In this document: positions 9,402-17,939 of the stretch, in pieces | Layout: each line of letters opens with the position of its first letter | Position numbering within the stretch: position 1 is the stretch's first letter | NCBI GenBank assembly: GCA_015066815.1 | Contig: SVNR01000002.1 | Span: 1 to 64,000 of the forward strand | Direction: 5' to 3' | Source: Ruminococcus sp. | GTDB lineage: Bacteria > Bacillota > Clostridia > Oscillospirales > Ruminococcaceae | Length of the DNA stretch: 64,000 bases | Position numbers and translations under genes: made by a program | The notes under the pieces: model-generated | The model's input: only the letters and a program-made list of their open reading frames with translations | Databases searched by the model: none | What the model was told of the DNA's origin: nothing

Positions 9402-11732
9402 ATGAAAAAAAGATTTTTCAGAAAAACTCTTTCGCTTATTCTGTCCGTATCAATGCTTTCCTCTGCTGCTGCAGTATCTGCAAGTACAACTCCGGGAAAG
9501 GTTGACTACGAAGAATCCGAAAACAACTGGGCAAAGCTCCTTCAGCACACGCTTTATTTTTATGATGCCAATATGTGCGGTGAAGATGTGAGCGAAAACA
9601 ACAGACTTCCGTGGCGCGGTGACTGTCATACATACGATGCAAAGGTTTCGCTCAACTCAACTGCCACAAATCTCTCTGATTCATTTATAAAAAAATACAA
9701 GGACATACTCGACCCTGACGGTGACGGAACCGTAAACGTATCAGGCGGTTTTCATGATGCAGGTGACCATGTAAAGTTCGGACTTCCTGAAGCGTATGCT
9801 GCTTCAGTTGTATCCTGGGGCTACTATGAGTTCAGGGACGCTTATGAAAAAACCGGACAGGCAGAGCATGCTGAAACCATCTGCCGCTACTTCTGCGATT
9901 ATTTTATGAGAAGTACCTTCCGTGACGAAGACGGAAAGGTTATAGCGTTCTGTTATCAGGTAGGTGACGGTGATATAGATCACGCATACTGGCAGTCTCC
10001 GGAAATAGACGCCATGGACAGACCGGCATACTTTGCCACAAGCGCTCTCCCTACAACCGATAACGTTTCCGAAAGTGCTGCTGCACTTGCCATAAACTAC
10101 TATAACTTCAAGGATACAGATCCCGAATACGCAGAAAAGTGTCTTGACTACGCCAAGGCTCTGTTTGACTTTGCCACAGAAAACGAAAAAGCCGTAGGCG
10201 CAGGTGAAGACGGTCCGAAGAGCTACTATACATCAAACAAATGGGAAGACGACTACTGCTTTGCAGCATGCTGGCTCTACCTCATAACACGCGACCATGA
10301 CTATCTTAAAAACAGTATAGGCTATGTTGACTATTATGCTCCTCCGGGATATATCCTCTGCTGGAACGATATGTGGAACGGCGTAGGAACACTTCTCGGC
10401 AGAATACAGGAAATATATCCTGACATAGCTGAAGAATACAGAACAGCCGCAGGAAGAAACCCGTATGAAAAGATAGACTTCTGGTATATGCAGGCAAAAT
10501 CAGTCAACGCTGCCATGAACGGTGACGCAGGAACTATAACTCCTGCAGGCTACTTCTGGCTCAACACATGGGGTTCAGCAAGATACAATACTGCTGCTCA
10601 GTTCACTGCTCTTGTATATGATAAGTATAACGAAGGAAAGGATAAGTTCAACACCAAGAACAAGGACTATACTTTTTCTGACTGGGCACTCGGACAGATG
10701 GAATATCTCATGGGCGACAACCCTATAGGCAGATGCTATGTTGTAGGCTTCAACGAAAACTCTGCAAAGTTCCCTCATCACAGAGCAGCATCAGGACTTA
10801 CGATGTGTGAAGATACAGCAGAGCACAAGCATGTTCTTTACGGTGCACTTGTAGGCGGACCTGACGCTGAAGATGAGCACAAGGACGTTACAGCAGACTG
10901 GATCTACAACGAGGTTACCATCGATTATAACGCTGCAATAGTAGGTGCGGCAGCCGCTCTTTATGAACGCTACGGCGATGAATCAATGAAGCCTGATGAA
11001 AACTTCCCTCCTGAAGAAGAGGTTGACGATACAGAGCTTTTTACAGGTGATAACTTCTGGGTAATGGGCTACTGCTCGGATCAGGAGGAAAGCGACGGAG
11101 CAGGCGCAACAAAGCTTACCTTCTTTGTAAACACAGACTCTCTCACTCCTCACACAGATATATCGATAAGATACTTCTTTGACATATCGGAGTTTGAAAA
11201 CTACGATGATATCCCTTCTTCCTTCGTTCTTCAGAAAACATATGATCAGGTACAGACAGAGGTTGACGGCTGTGAAGCTGTTCTCTCCAAGCCGCAAAAA
11301 TACAAGGACAACATATACTATATCGAAATATCCTGGCCTGACTATGCTATAGCAAATTCAAACAAAAAATACCAGCTTATTATCGGTATGTACTACGGTG
11401 ACAAATGGGATCCTTCAAACGATCCGAGCCGTAAAGGCATAAAGGACATAGGTCCCGAATATGACGACATAACAGGCGGTGTTGAACTCGCTGAAAAATG
11501 TGACTACGTATGCGTATACGCTGACGGAAAACTCATAGGCGGAACAGAACCTGACGGAACAAAGCCTCAGAAGGTTTACAAGACTTCTCAGGTAGTACGT
11601 CTTGTTCAGGCACTCCTCGGAATAAAGAAATTCTCCTCCGACGAAGCAGCTGCAATGTTTGACTTCAACAGTGACGGAAAAGTAAATATACTCGACCTCA
11701 TGCTGCTCAAGGAGCTTGTGCTCAACTCCTGA
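9402..11732 (+). CDS. Glycoside hydrolase family 9 endoglucanase with C-terminal half-dockerin-like segment
   Basis: Signal peptide; GH9 motifs (GGFHDAGDHVKFGLP, CWNDMWNGVGTLLGR, FPHHRAAS); C-term DFNSDGKVNILDLMLLKELVL. Confidence 0.95.
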   Translation: MKKRFFRKTLSLILSVSMLSSAAAVSASTTPGKVDYEESENNWAKLLQHTLYFYDANMCGEDVSENNRLPWRGDCHTYDAKVSLNSTATNLSDSFIKKYKDILDPDGDGTVNVSGGFHDAGDHVKFGLPEAYAASVVSWGYYEFRDAYEKTGQAEHAETICRYFCDYFMRSTFRDEDGKVIAFCYQVGDGDIDHAYWQSPEIDAMDRPAYFATSALPTTDNVSESAAALAINYYNFKDTDPEYAEKCLDYAKALFDFATENEKAVGAGEDGPKSYYTSNKWEDDYCFAACWLYLITRDHDYLKNSIGYVDYYAPPGYILCWNDMWNGVGTLLGRIQEIYPDIAEEYRTAAGRNPYEKIDFWYMQAKSVNAAMNGDAGTITPAGYFWLNTWGSARYNTAAQFTALVYDKYNEGKDKFNTKNKDYTFSDWALGQMEYLMGDNPIGRCYVVGFNENSAKFPHHRAASGLTMCEDTAEHKHVLYGALVGGPDAEDEHKDVTADWIYNEVTIDYNAAIVGAAAALYERYGDESMKPDENFPPEEEVDDTELFTGDNFWVMGYCSDQEESDGAGATKLTFFVNTDSLTPHTDISIRYFFDISEFENYDDIPSSFVLQKTYDQVQTEVDGCEAVLSKPQKYKDNIYYIEISWPDYAIANSNKKYQLIIGMYYGDKWDPSNDPSRKGIKDIGPEYDDITGGVELAEKCDYVCVYADGKLIGGTEPDGTKPQKVYKTSQVVRLVQALLGIKKFSSDEAAAMFDFNSDGKVNILDLMLLKELVLNS

Positions 11733-11766
11733 TCATAAAGAATACTTCACTATAATACAAAACAAA

Positions 11767-11816
11767 ACCGTATCCTATGACTGTTACACTTCACAGCCGC
11801 AGGATACGGTTCTTGC
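11767..11816 (+). terminator. Rho-independent terminator
   Basis: ACCGTATCCT ... AGGATACGGT followed by T-rich TCTTGCTTT. Confidence 0.7.
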
Positions 11817-11850
11817 TTTAACACTCTGAAGCCTTGCATAAAAAAATTTA

Positions 11851-11879
11851 TTGACCTTTTGTAATGCGTATGTTATAAT
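11851..11879 (+). promoter_or_regulatory. Predicted sigma-A promoter for the oxidoreductase operon
   Basis: TTGACC-17 nt-TATAAT. Confidence 0.6.
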
Positions 11880-12084
11880 TAGAACTATGACGGCTTTAAT
11901 ATATATATGTGTTTTATCGACGAAAATACAATATACAGTCTTTTCTTATAAAAGCGGAAAGAAAATACGTCAACGACCAAAAAATCATTATTCTTCACCC
12001 GGTTTTTTCAGCACTGTACTGTGGTCTTCGGCCCTCTGACAAGGACAGAAAAGGAAAAAATATTTTTATAAAAGGAAGAAGTAC

Positions 12085-12744
12085 ATGAAGCACAACTACA
12101 AAAAAATAACAATAATATCCGGCGAATATGGAAGCGGCAAAACAAATCTTGCGCTCAATATGATAACCGATATAAGAAAAAGCGGAAAAACAGCCGCTAT
12201 AATAGATCTTGATATCGTAAATCCATACTTCAGAACCGCAGACTATACCGAGGAGCTGTCGGCAGCCGGTATTGACGTTATACAGCCTGATTTTGCATGC
12301 TCTAACCTGGATATACCCGTTCTTAACTTTGATGTGGAACGTATAATCAACACACACGACCACACCGTTATCGATGTGGGCGGTTCTGATGCAGGAGCGT
12401 TTGCTCTCGGAAGATACAAGAAGGTTTTTGAAAAGCTTGCCGGTGAATACGACCTTCTTTATGTTTTCAACATGTATCGTTCTGTTGAAGCCTCTCCCCG
12501 ACAGACTGCAGAGCTTCTCTGCGAAATAGAAAAAGCCTGTTCGCTCAAGTGCACCGGACTTGTAAACAACTCAAATCTCGGAAGTGAAACAACTCCCGGT
12601 ATTATCGATGCTTCATCGGATTTTGCTGAAAAAATATCAGAGCTTTCCGGACTGCCGATAGTTTTCAGATGTGTTTCAGAAAACATGACACCTGAGACCG
12701 GGGATTTTCCGGTATGCCGCAAAGTCAAAACAATCTGGGAATAA
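12085..12744 (+). CDS. P-loop ATPase (MinD/CobQ-like) associated with 2-oxoacid ferredoxin oxidoreductase
   Basis: ISGEYGSGKTNLALNM Walker A; first gene of the ferredoxin oxidoreductase operon. Confidence 0.75.
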   Translation: MKHNYKKITIISGEYGSGKTNLALNMITDIRKSGKTAAIIDLDIVNPYFRTADYTEELSAAGIDVIQPDFACSNLDIPVLNFDVERIINTHDHTVIDVGGSDAGAFALGRYKKVFEKLAGEYDLLYVFNMYRSVEASPRQTAELLCEIEKACSLKCTGLVNNSNLGSETTPGIIDASSDFAEKISELSGLPIVFRCVSENMTPETGDFPVCRKVKTIWE

Positions 12745-12782
12745 AATATTTCCGGAAAAAAATATAATGCGAGGCGATATTT

Positions 12783-12989
12783 ATGATCACAATAAACTTC
12801 GAGAGATGCAAGGGCTGCGGTCTCTGTACCGATATCTGTCCTAAAAAAATAATCGTTCTCTCAAAAGAAAAACACAACCGCAAGGGATACTATCCCGCAG
12901 AATGCACTGACAACTCAAAATGCATATCATGCGCATTATGTGCTATGATGTGCCCTGACTGTGCTATCAGAGTAGAAAGAGGTGAATAA
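12783..12989 (+). CDS. 4Fe-4S ferredoxin-type subunit (delta subunit of 2-oxoacid:ferredoxin oxidoreductase)
   Basis: Two CxxCxxCxxxC-type clusters: CKGCGLCTDICPKK and CISCALCAMMCPDC. Confidence 0.9.
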   Translation: MITINFERCKGCGLCTDICPKKIIVLSKEKHNRKGYYPAECTDNSKCISCALCAMMCPDCAIRVERGE

Positions 12990-12994
12990 AAGTT

Positions 12995-14053
12995 ATGAAC
13001 AGAGTTCTTATGAAAGGTAACGAAGCCCTCGCTGAGGCTGCAATACGTGCAGGCTGCAAATGCTTCTTTGCTTACCCTATAACACCGCAGACAGAAATTG
13101 CGGCATATCTCGCAAAAAACATGAAAACAAGAGACATAACTTTTCTCCAGGCAGAAAGTGAAATCGGAGCAATCAACATGGTACTCGGCGCAAGCTCAAC
13201 AGGCGTAAGAACCATGACATCAAGCTCATCTCCGGGTATATCTCTCAAAACCGAAGGTATATCATATATCGCAGGTTCAGATCTCCCCTGCGTTATCGTA
13301 AACGTACAGAGAGCAGGCCCGGGACTCGGCGGAATCCAGCCTTCACAGTCTGACTATCTTCAGGCAACAAAGGCTATCGGTCACGGAGATTTTCAGGTGC
13401 TTGTATACGCTCCTTCCTCCGTACAGGAAACAGTTGATATGACTTTCAGAGCTTTTGAAGAAGCTGACAGATACCGTATGCCTGCAATGATACTTACTGA
13501 CGGCTTCCTCGGACAGATGATGGAACCGGTTACATTCCCCGAAATATCTCCTGAAAAATTTGAAAAGCCATGGGCTTGCACAGGACACAGGAACGAGAGA
13601 AGCTGTAACCTTGTAAACTCTCTTTATCTCAAGCCTGACGAGCTTGAACAGTCACTCATAAAAAGAGCTGAAAAATACGAAACAATAAAGAAAGAATGCA
13701 CTGACGCCGAGATATACAAGTGTGATGACGCTGAGCTTGTTATAGTTGCATATGGTGCAACTTCACGAGTTGCAAAGTCAGCTGTAAATCAGGCAAGAGA
13801 AAAAGGAATAAAGGTCGGTCTCTTCAGACCAAAAACTCTCTGGCCATTCCCTGAAAAAGAACTTAACGAAGCATGCAAATCTGCAAAAAAAGTTCTTGAC
13901 GTCGAAATGTCAATGGGTCAGATGAAGGACGACATCCGTCTTGCACTTAACTGCAGAATCCCGGTAGAATTCTTCGGAAGAACAGGCGGAAACATTCCGT
14001 CCCCTGCAGAAGTTTTAAATATGATAACAAAAATATCAGAAGGGAGTCTTTGA
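12995..14053 (+). CDS. 2-oxoacid (2-ketoisovalerate/2-oxoglutarate):ferredoxin oxidoreductase alpha subunit
   Basis: MKGNEALAEAAIRAGCKCFFAYPITPQTEI; SSSPGISLKTEGISYIAGSDLPCVIVNVQRAGPGLGG. Confidence 0.93.
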   Translation: MNRVLMKGNEALAEAAIRAGCKCFFAYPITPQTEIAAYLAKNMKTRDITFLQAESEIGAINMVLGASSTGVRTMTSSSSPGISLKTEGISYIAGSDLPCVIVNVQRAGPGLGGIQPSQSDYLQATKAIGHGDFQVLVYAPSSVQETVDMTFRAFEEADRYRMPAMILTDGFLGQMMEPVTFPEISPEKFEKPWACTGHRNERSCNLVNSLYLKPDELEQSLIKRAEKYETIKKECTDAEIYKCDDAELVIVAYGATSRVAKSAVNQAREKGIKVGLFRPKTLWPFPEKELNEACKSAKKVLDVEMSMGQMKDDIRLALNCRIPVEFFGRTGGNIPSPAEVLNMITKISEGSL

Positions 14054-14056
14054 TTT

Positions 14057-14830
14057 ATGTCTATAGTTTTTGACAGACCTCACGCACTATGCGACATTCC
14101 TACTCATTATTGTCCGGGCTGTACACACGGAATAATCCACAGACTCGTTGCAGAAGTTATAGATGAACTCGGTATAGAAGGAAAAACAATAGGCGTATCT
14201 CCGGTAGGCTGTTCTGTTCTTTCATACGAATACTTCAGCTGCGATATGATAGAAGCACCTCACGGTCGTGCTCCGGCTGTTGCAACAGGCGTAAAGAGAG
14301 CACTTCCCGAATCTGTAGTATTTACTTATCAGGGTGACGGTGACCTCGCTGCTATCGGTACATGTGAAACAGTTCACGCAGCTGCAAGAGGCGAAAACAT
14401 AACTATTATTTTTGTAAACAACACCATATACGGAATGACCGGAGGCCAGATGGCACCTACGACTATTCCAGGACAGGTAACACAGACAACACCTTACGGA
14501 CGTGACCCTAAGGTTCAGGGTTATCCTGTAAAGGTATGTGAGATGCTCTCACAGCTTGACGGTACTGCACTCGCAGCACGTGTTTCGGTTGACTCACCTG
14601 CAAACATCAGAAAAGCAAAGGCTATGATAAAAAAAGCTTTTGAAAACCAGATACAGGGCAACGGCTTCTCTATAGTAGAGGTACTTTCAACATGTCCTAC
14701 AAACTGGGGCATGACTCCGACAGAAGCACTCGAAAGACTTCGCAAGGAAATGATCCCTTACTTCCCTCTCGGAACATACAAGGACTCTCCTTCTATGAAA
14801 ACCGAAGAAAATACAGCCGAAAGGAACTGA
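14057..14830 (+). CDS. 2-oxoacid:ferredoxin oxidoreductase beta subunit (TPP-binding)
   Basis: HYCPGCTHGIIHRL; GDGDLAAIGTCETVHAAARGENITIIFVNNTIYGMTGGQ. Confidence 0.93.
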   Translation: MSIVFDRPHALCDIPTHYCPGCTHGIIHRLVAEVIDELGIEGKTIGVSPVGCSVLSYEYFSCDMIEAPHGRAPAVATGVKRALPESVVFTYQGDGDLAAIGTCETVHAAARGENITIIFVNNTIYGMTGGQMAPTTIPGQVTQTTPYGRDPKVQGYPVKVCEMLSQLDGTALAARVSVDSPANIRKAKAMIKKAFENQIQGNGFSIVEVLSTCPTNWGMTPTEALERLRKEMIPYFPLGTYKDSPSMKTEENTAERN

Positions 14831-14834
14831 AGAT

Positions 14835-15380
14835 ATGCTTACTGAAATAATTATATCGGGCTTCGGCGGACAGGGCGTACTGTTTTCCGGAAAGCTTCTC
14901 GCATATGCTGCGCTTCATCTTGGAAAAGAGCTTTCATGGCTTCCGTCATACGGACCTGAAATGCGCGGCGGTACAGCAAACTGCTCTGTATGTCTTTCCG
15001 ATGAACCTATAGGTTCTCCTCTCGTTACAGAGCCTGACATACTTATCGCTATGAACGCTCCTTCATTTGATAAGTTCGAAAGCACTGTAAAGCCTGGCGG
15101 AATTATTTTTGCCGACAGCTCACTTATTGACAGAAAAACAACACGTGACGATATAACCTGCTTCTATGTGCCGTCTACTGAGATAGCTCAGGAAAACTCA
15201 CTCACAGGTATGGCAAATATCGTACTTCTCGGCAAGGTGATAAAGGAATGCGAAGACAGACTCATCGGTATAAACCTTGACTCTATCGCTGCAACTCTCG
15301 AAAAAATTATCCCACCGAAGAAAAAAGCACTCGTCGAAAAGAACACAGAGGCGCTCAGAATAGGTTACGGAATAGAATAA
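14835..15380 (+). CDS. 2-oxoacid:ferredoxin oxidoreductase gamma subunit
   Basis: IIISGFGGQGVLFSGKLLAYAAL; PSYGPEMRGGTANC. Confidence 0.93.
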   Translation: MLTEIIISGFGGQGVLFSGKLLAYAALHLGKELSWLPSYGPEMRGGTANCSVCLSDEPIGSPLVTEPDILIAMNAPSFDKFESTVKPGGIIFADSSLIDRKTTRDDITCFYVPSTEIAQENSLTGMANIVLLGKVIKECEDRLIGINLDSIAATLEKIIPPKKKALVEKNTEALRIGYGIE

Positions 15381-15388
15381 TATTCAGA

Positions 15389-15428
15389 ACACGGTATCTC
15401 AGGCTTATGTCTGATACCGTGTTTTTGT
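15389..15428 (+). terminator. Rho-independent terminator of the oxidoreductase operon
   Basis: ACACGGTATC ... GATACCGTGT followed by TTTTGTTTT. Confidence 0.75.
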
Positions 15429-15478
15429 TTTGGCTCAACGAAATCTGAAAAGCAATATAGTATTTATATTTCTGATAT

Positions 15479-15521
15479 AAAAAATCTCCCGATAAATTGA
15501 AGTTTATCGGGAGATTTTTTT
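15479..15521. terminator. Bidirectional terminator
   Basis: AAAATCTCCCGATAAA-TTGAAG-TTTATCGGGAGATTTT. Confidence 0.85.
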
Positions 15522-15530
15522 ATAGAAAGC

Positions 15531-16835
15531 CTATTCTTTTTCCGCAGTATAGAGCATATATGTCTGGTTGATTTTCTCGAAAATCTGTTCAGCTGAATCA
15601 TCGGACAAAAACCTTGTACTGATGTCGCTCATCAACGCATTCCGCAAATCATATTTCTGCTGACTGATATTATTGATTGATGTCAGCTGATCGTAAATTT
15701 CCTGCAGATCCTCTTTTTTCGGAAGCGGAAATTTGACAGAATTATCGTTGATAATATAGCTGCCATCTTTCTTTTCAAGATAATTTCCATTTTCATCGCA
15801 ATAATAATCCAAAAGCGTATTCTGATACATTAAATCAAATGCTTCTGAAGATACCGGAAAGCTTTCTGTATAAGCAATCTTGCGTTGAAACTCTTCACTC
15901 ATAAAATATGAGATCACAGACCATGCATCCTCCTGATTCTGAGAAGCAGACAAAATTGAACACATAAGCTCCGGATTTATGCAGATCGTGTTCTCATCAG
16001 ATGCATTGCCGAGCAGAGATATATCATCATCAAACACAGCTGTCTTCAGATAATAATATCTATCAAAAGAGTCAATGCTTACTTCACGGCAAATAACTTT
16101 TTCATTTTTATAAATCAGATCATCTGATTCATCTGCTTTGTGGTCTTCAGAGAGTTTCATCATTTTACGACTTGTATCAATGAGTTCTGTATACCATTCC
16201 CTATCAAGAGGACGGTCCATACTATAATCATTACAAATCTCTGATATGATAAAATTTTGGATTTTTGTATCAGAACGATTTCCCCAGAAATTTTGTCCGT
16301 TTTCAACGGTAGCATTAAAAACTTCAAGCAGTTGATCTCTGTTCCACTTATCATCGCTTACAATGTTCTTTTTAGTAGCATAACAGTTAATTGTGAAGTA
16401 CGGATAGAACGCTGTAATTTTATCATCATATTCAACGCTTGTAAGGATGTTCGGAAGAATCCGCTCTTTTATATCACCGCTCTCTTCAATCGTGTTCAGA
16501 TCTAAAAAAACGCCAAAATCCATATAATCTTCTGCATGAAAGTATTGTGTAGAAATAAGAATATCGCCGCATTTTCCTGCAACAAGATCTACTTTAAGTT
16601 GTTTCAATGCATCTCTGGGATCACCGAATTGCTGATAATCCTTGATTTCTATTGATATTTCAGGATGTTTTGCGCGGCATAAACTGATATAACGTTCTGT
16701 TTCATCGTCAAAACCATACCCTGCAATTACTACCTTATTCTCAGAGTTCCCCGCTTCCTGACAACCTGAAAACATCACACCAGACATAAGTGTGATTAAA
16801 ACTGTAATGATTCTTTTTTTCATAAAGTTCTCCAT
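15531..16835 (-). CDS. Extracellular solute-binding-protein-like lipoprotein in the bacteriocin operon
   Basis: MKKRIITVLITLMSGVMFSGCQ lipoprotein signal; VVIAGYGFDDETERYISLCRAKHPEISIEIKDY...LKVDLVAGKCGDILIS resembles ABC-type sugar SBPs. Confidence 0.8.
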   Translation of the reverse strand: MENFMKKRIITVLITLMSGVMFSGCQEAGNSENKVVIAGYGFDDETERYISLCRAKHPEISIEIKDYQQFGDPRDALKQLKVDLVAGKCGDILISTQYFHAEDYMDFGVFLDLNTIEESGDIKERILPNILTSVEYDDKITAFYPYFTINCYATKKNIVSDDKWNRDQLLEVFNATVENGQNFWGNRSDTKIQNFIISEICNDYSMDRPLDREWYTELIDTSRKMMKLSEDHKADESDDLIYKNEKVICREVSIDSFDRYYYLKTAVFDDDISLLGNASDENTICINPELMCSILSASQNQEDAWSVISYFMSEEFQRKIAYTESFPVSSEAFDLMYQNTLLDYYCDENGNYLEKKDGSYIINDNSVKFPLPKKEDLQEIYDQLTSINNISQQKYDLRNALMSDISTRFLSDDSAEQIFEKINQTYMLYTAEKE

Positions 16836-16884
16836 TTCTTTTGGGAAAAATCACAAACAAAACATGAGTGTGATTATATGATCA

Positions 16885-17331
16885 TCATATAATTCTGCTC
16901 TGAATCTGATCTGCATGGATTGGTCCGTATGTTCTGCTATCACAGCTGTTTCTCCAGTTATCACCAACAACAAAATACTCATTTTCTCCGAGCTGATATG
17001 TTTTATTCTCGCCATCATATCCGATATCACCGATACCATATCCATTTACTTCAATCTTGTTATTTTTCAGAACCACTGTGTCGCCCGGAACTGCTATGAC
17101 TCTTTTGATACAGGTTTCTTGCTCATAATCACAAAAAACAATTACGTTATTTTTAAAGATAGCATCAGGATTACGTACAGACAGCAGCACCTGATTATCA
17201 TGAAAATACGGCATCATCGAATTCCCCTGTACAATAACAATACCAAAATTCATATGCATCACCCATAAAAATGCCGCACACAAAATGAATGACACAATAC
17301 TTATTACAGTCTTACGATTCTTTGCGCACAT
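16885..17331 (-). CDS. Signal peptidase I (type I, Ser/Lys)
   Basis: N-terminal TM; VQGNSMMPYF (Ser box), CIKRVIAVPGDTV (Lys box), VVGDNWRNSCDSRTYGPI. Confidence 0.92.
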   Translation of the reverse strand: MCAKNRKTVISIVSFILCAAFLWVMHMNFGIVIVQGNSMMPYFHDNQVLLSVRNPDAIFKNNVIVFCDYEQETCIKRVIAVPGDTVVLKNNKIEVNGYGIGDIGYDGENKTYQLGENEYFVVGDNWRNSCDSRTYGPIHADQIQSRII

Positions 17332-17936
17332 TCAGATACCTCCTTGTCATGTGTTACCACGACAATAGTTTTTCCGTTCTTATGAAAATCTTTAAGTGCA
17401 TCCATGACCATATCCCTGTTTTGCGAATCCAGACTTCCGGTAGGTTCATCGGCAAGAATTATTGTGGAAGGACGAAGATAAATCCTTGAAATAGCAACTC
17501 TTTGTTGTTCGCCGCCGCTCAGCTGATAAACCCTCTGCTTAAGATAGGATTCATCCAGTCCTACCTTCTGCAATGCACTCTTCATTTCTGACTCTTTATC
17601 AGCCTTTTTTAAATCGCGGCAGCAGATGTCCAGATTATACCGTATAGTTTCAGATTCTACAAGACCATTATTCTGAAACAGATATATTATATCGTTGCGA
17701 AGCAGCTTCTGACCGGAACGCTGATTGAAATACGGGTTTTTCTGATCTTTGATATACACATTTCCTTTATCAGGACGTTCAAGCATCCCGATTATGTTCA
17801 ACAGTGTAGTCTTACCTTTTCCGCTTTCTCCGGTAATAGAAACAAATTCCCCTTGTTCTATCGACAACGAATAATTATCAAGAACCAGCTTTTCTCCAAA
17901 CTTTTTAGTGATATTTTCAAGTCTGATATCAATCAT
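17304..17936 (-). CDS. ABC transporter ATP-binding protein (bacteriocin-export/immunity type)
   Basis: Walker A GESGKGKTTLL; LSGGEQQRVAI; ADEPTGSLD. Confidence 0.93.
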   Translation of the reverse strand: MIDIRLENITKKFGEKLVLDNYSLSIEQGEFVSITGESGKGKTTLLNIIGMLERPDKGNVYIKDQKNPYFNQRSGQKLLRNDIIYLFQNNGLVESETIRYNLDICCRDLKKADKESEMKSALQKVGLDESYLKQRVYQLSGGEQQRVAISRIYLRPSTIILADEPTGSLDSQNRDMVMDALKDFHKNGKTIVVVTHDKEVSECAQRIVRL

Positions 17937-17939
17937 GAT

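Noticed and set aside
11880-12084. Possible riboswitch in the 200-nt leader of the oxidoreductase operon
   Set aside because: No convincing stem pairs or conserved motif seen by eye; needs a covariance-model scan
16851-17045. 64-aa minus-strand ORF overlapping the signal peptidase
   Set aside because: Alternative-frame ORF inside and just past the SPase CDS; no RBS or signal
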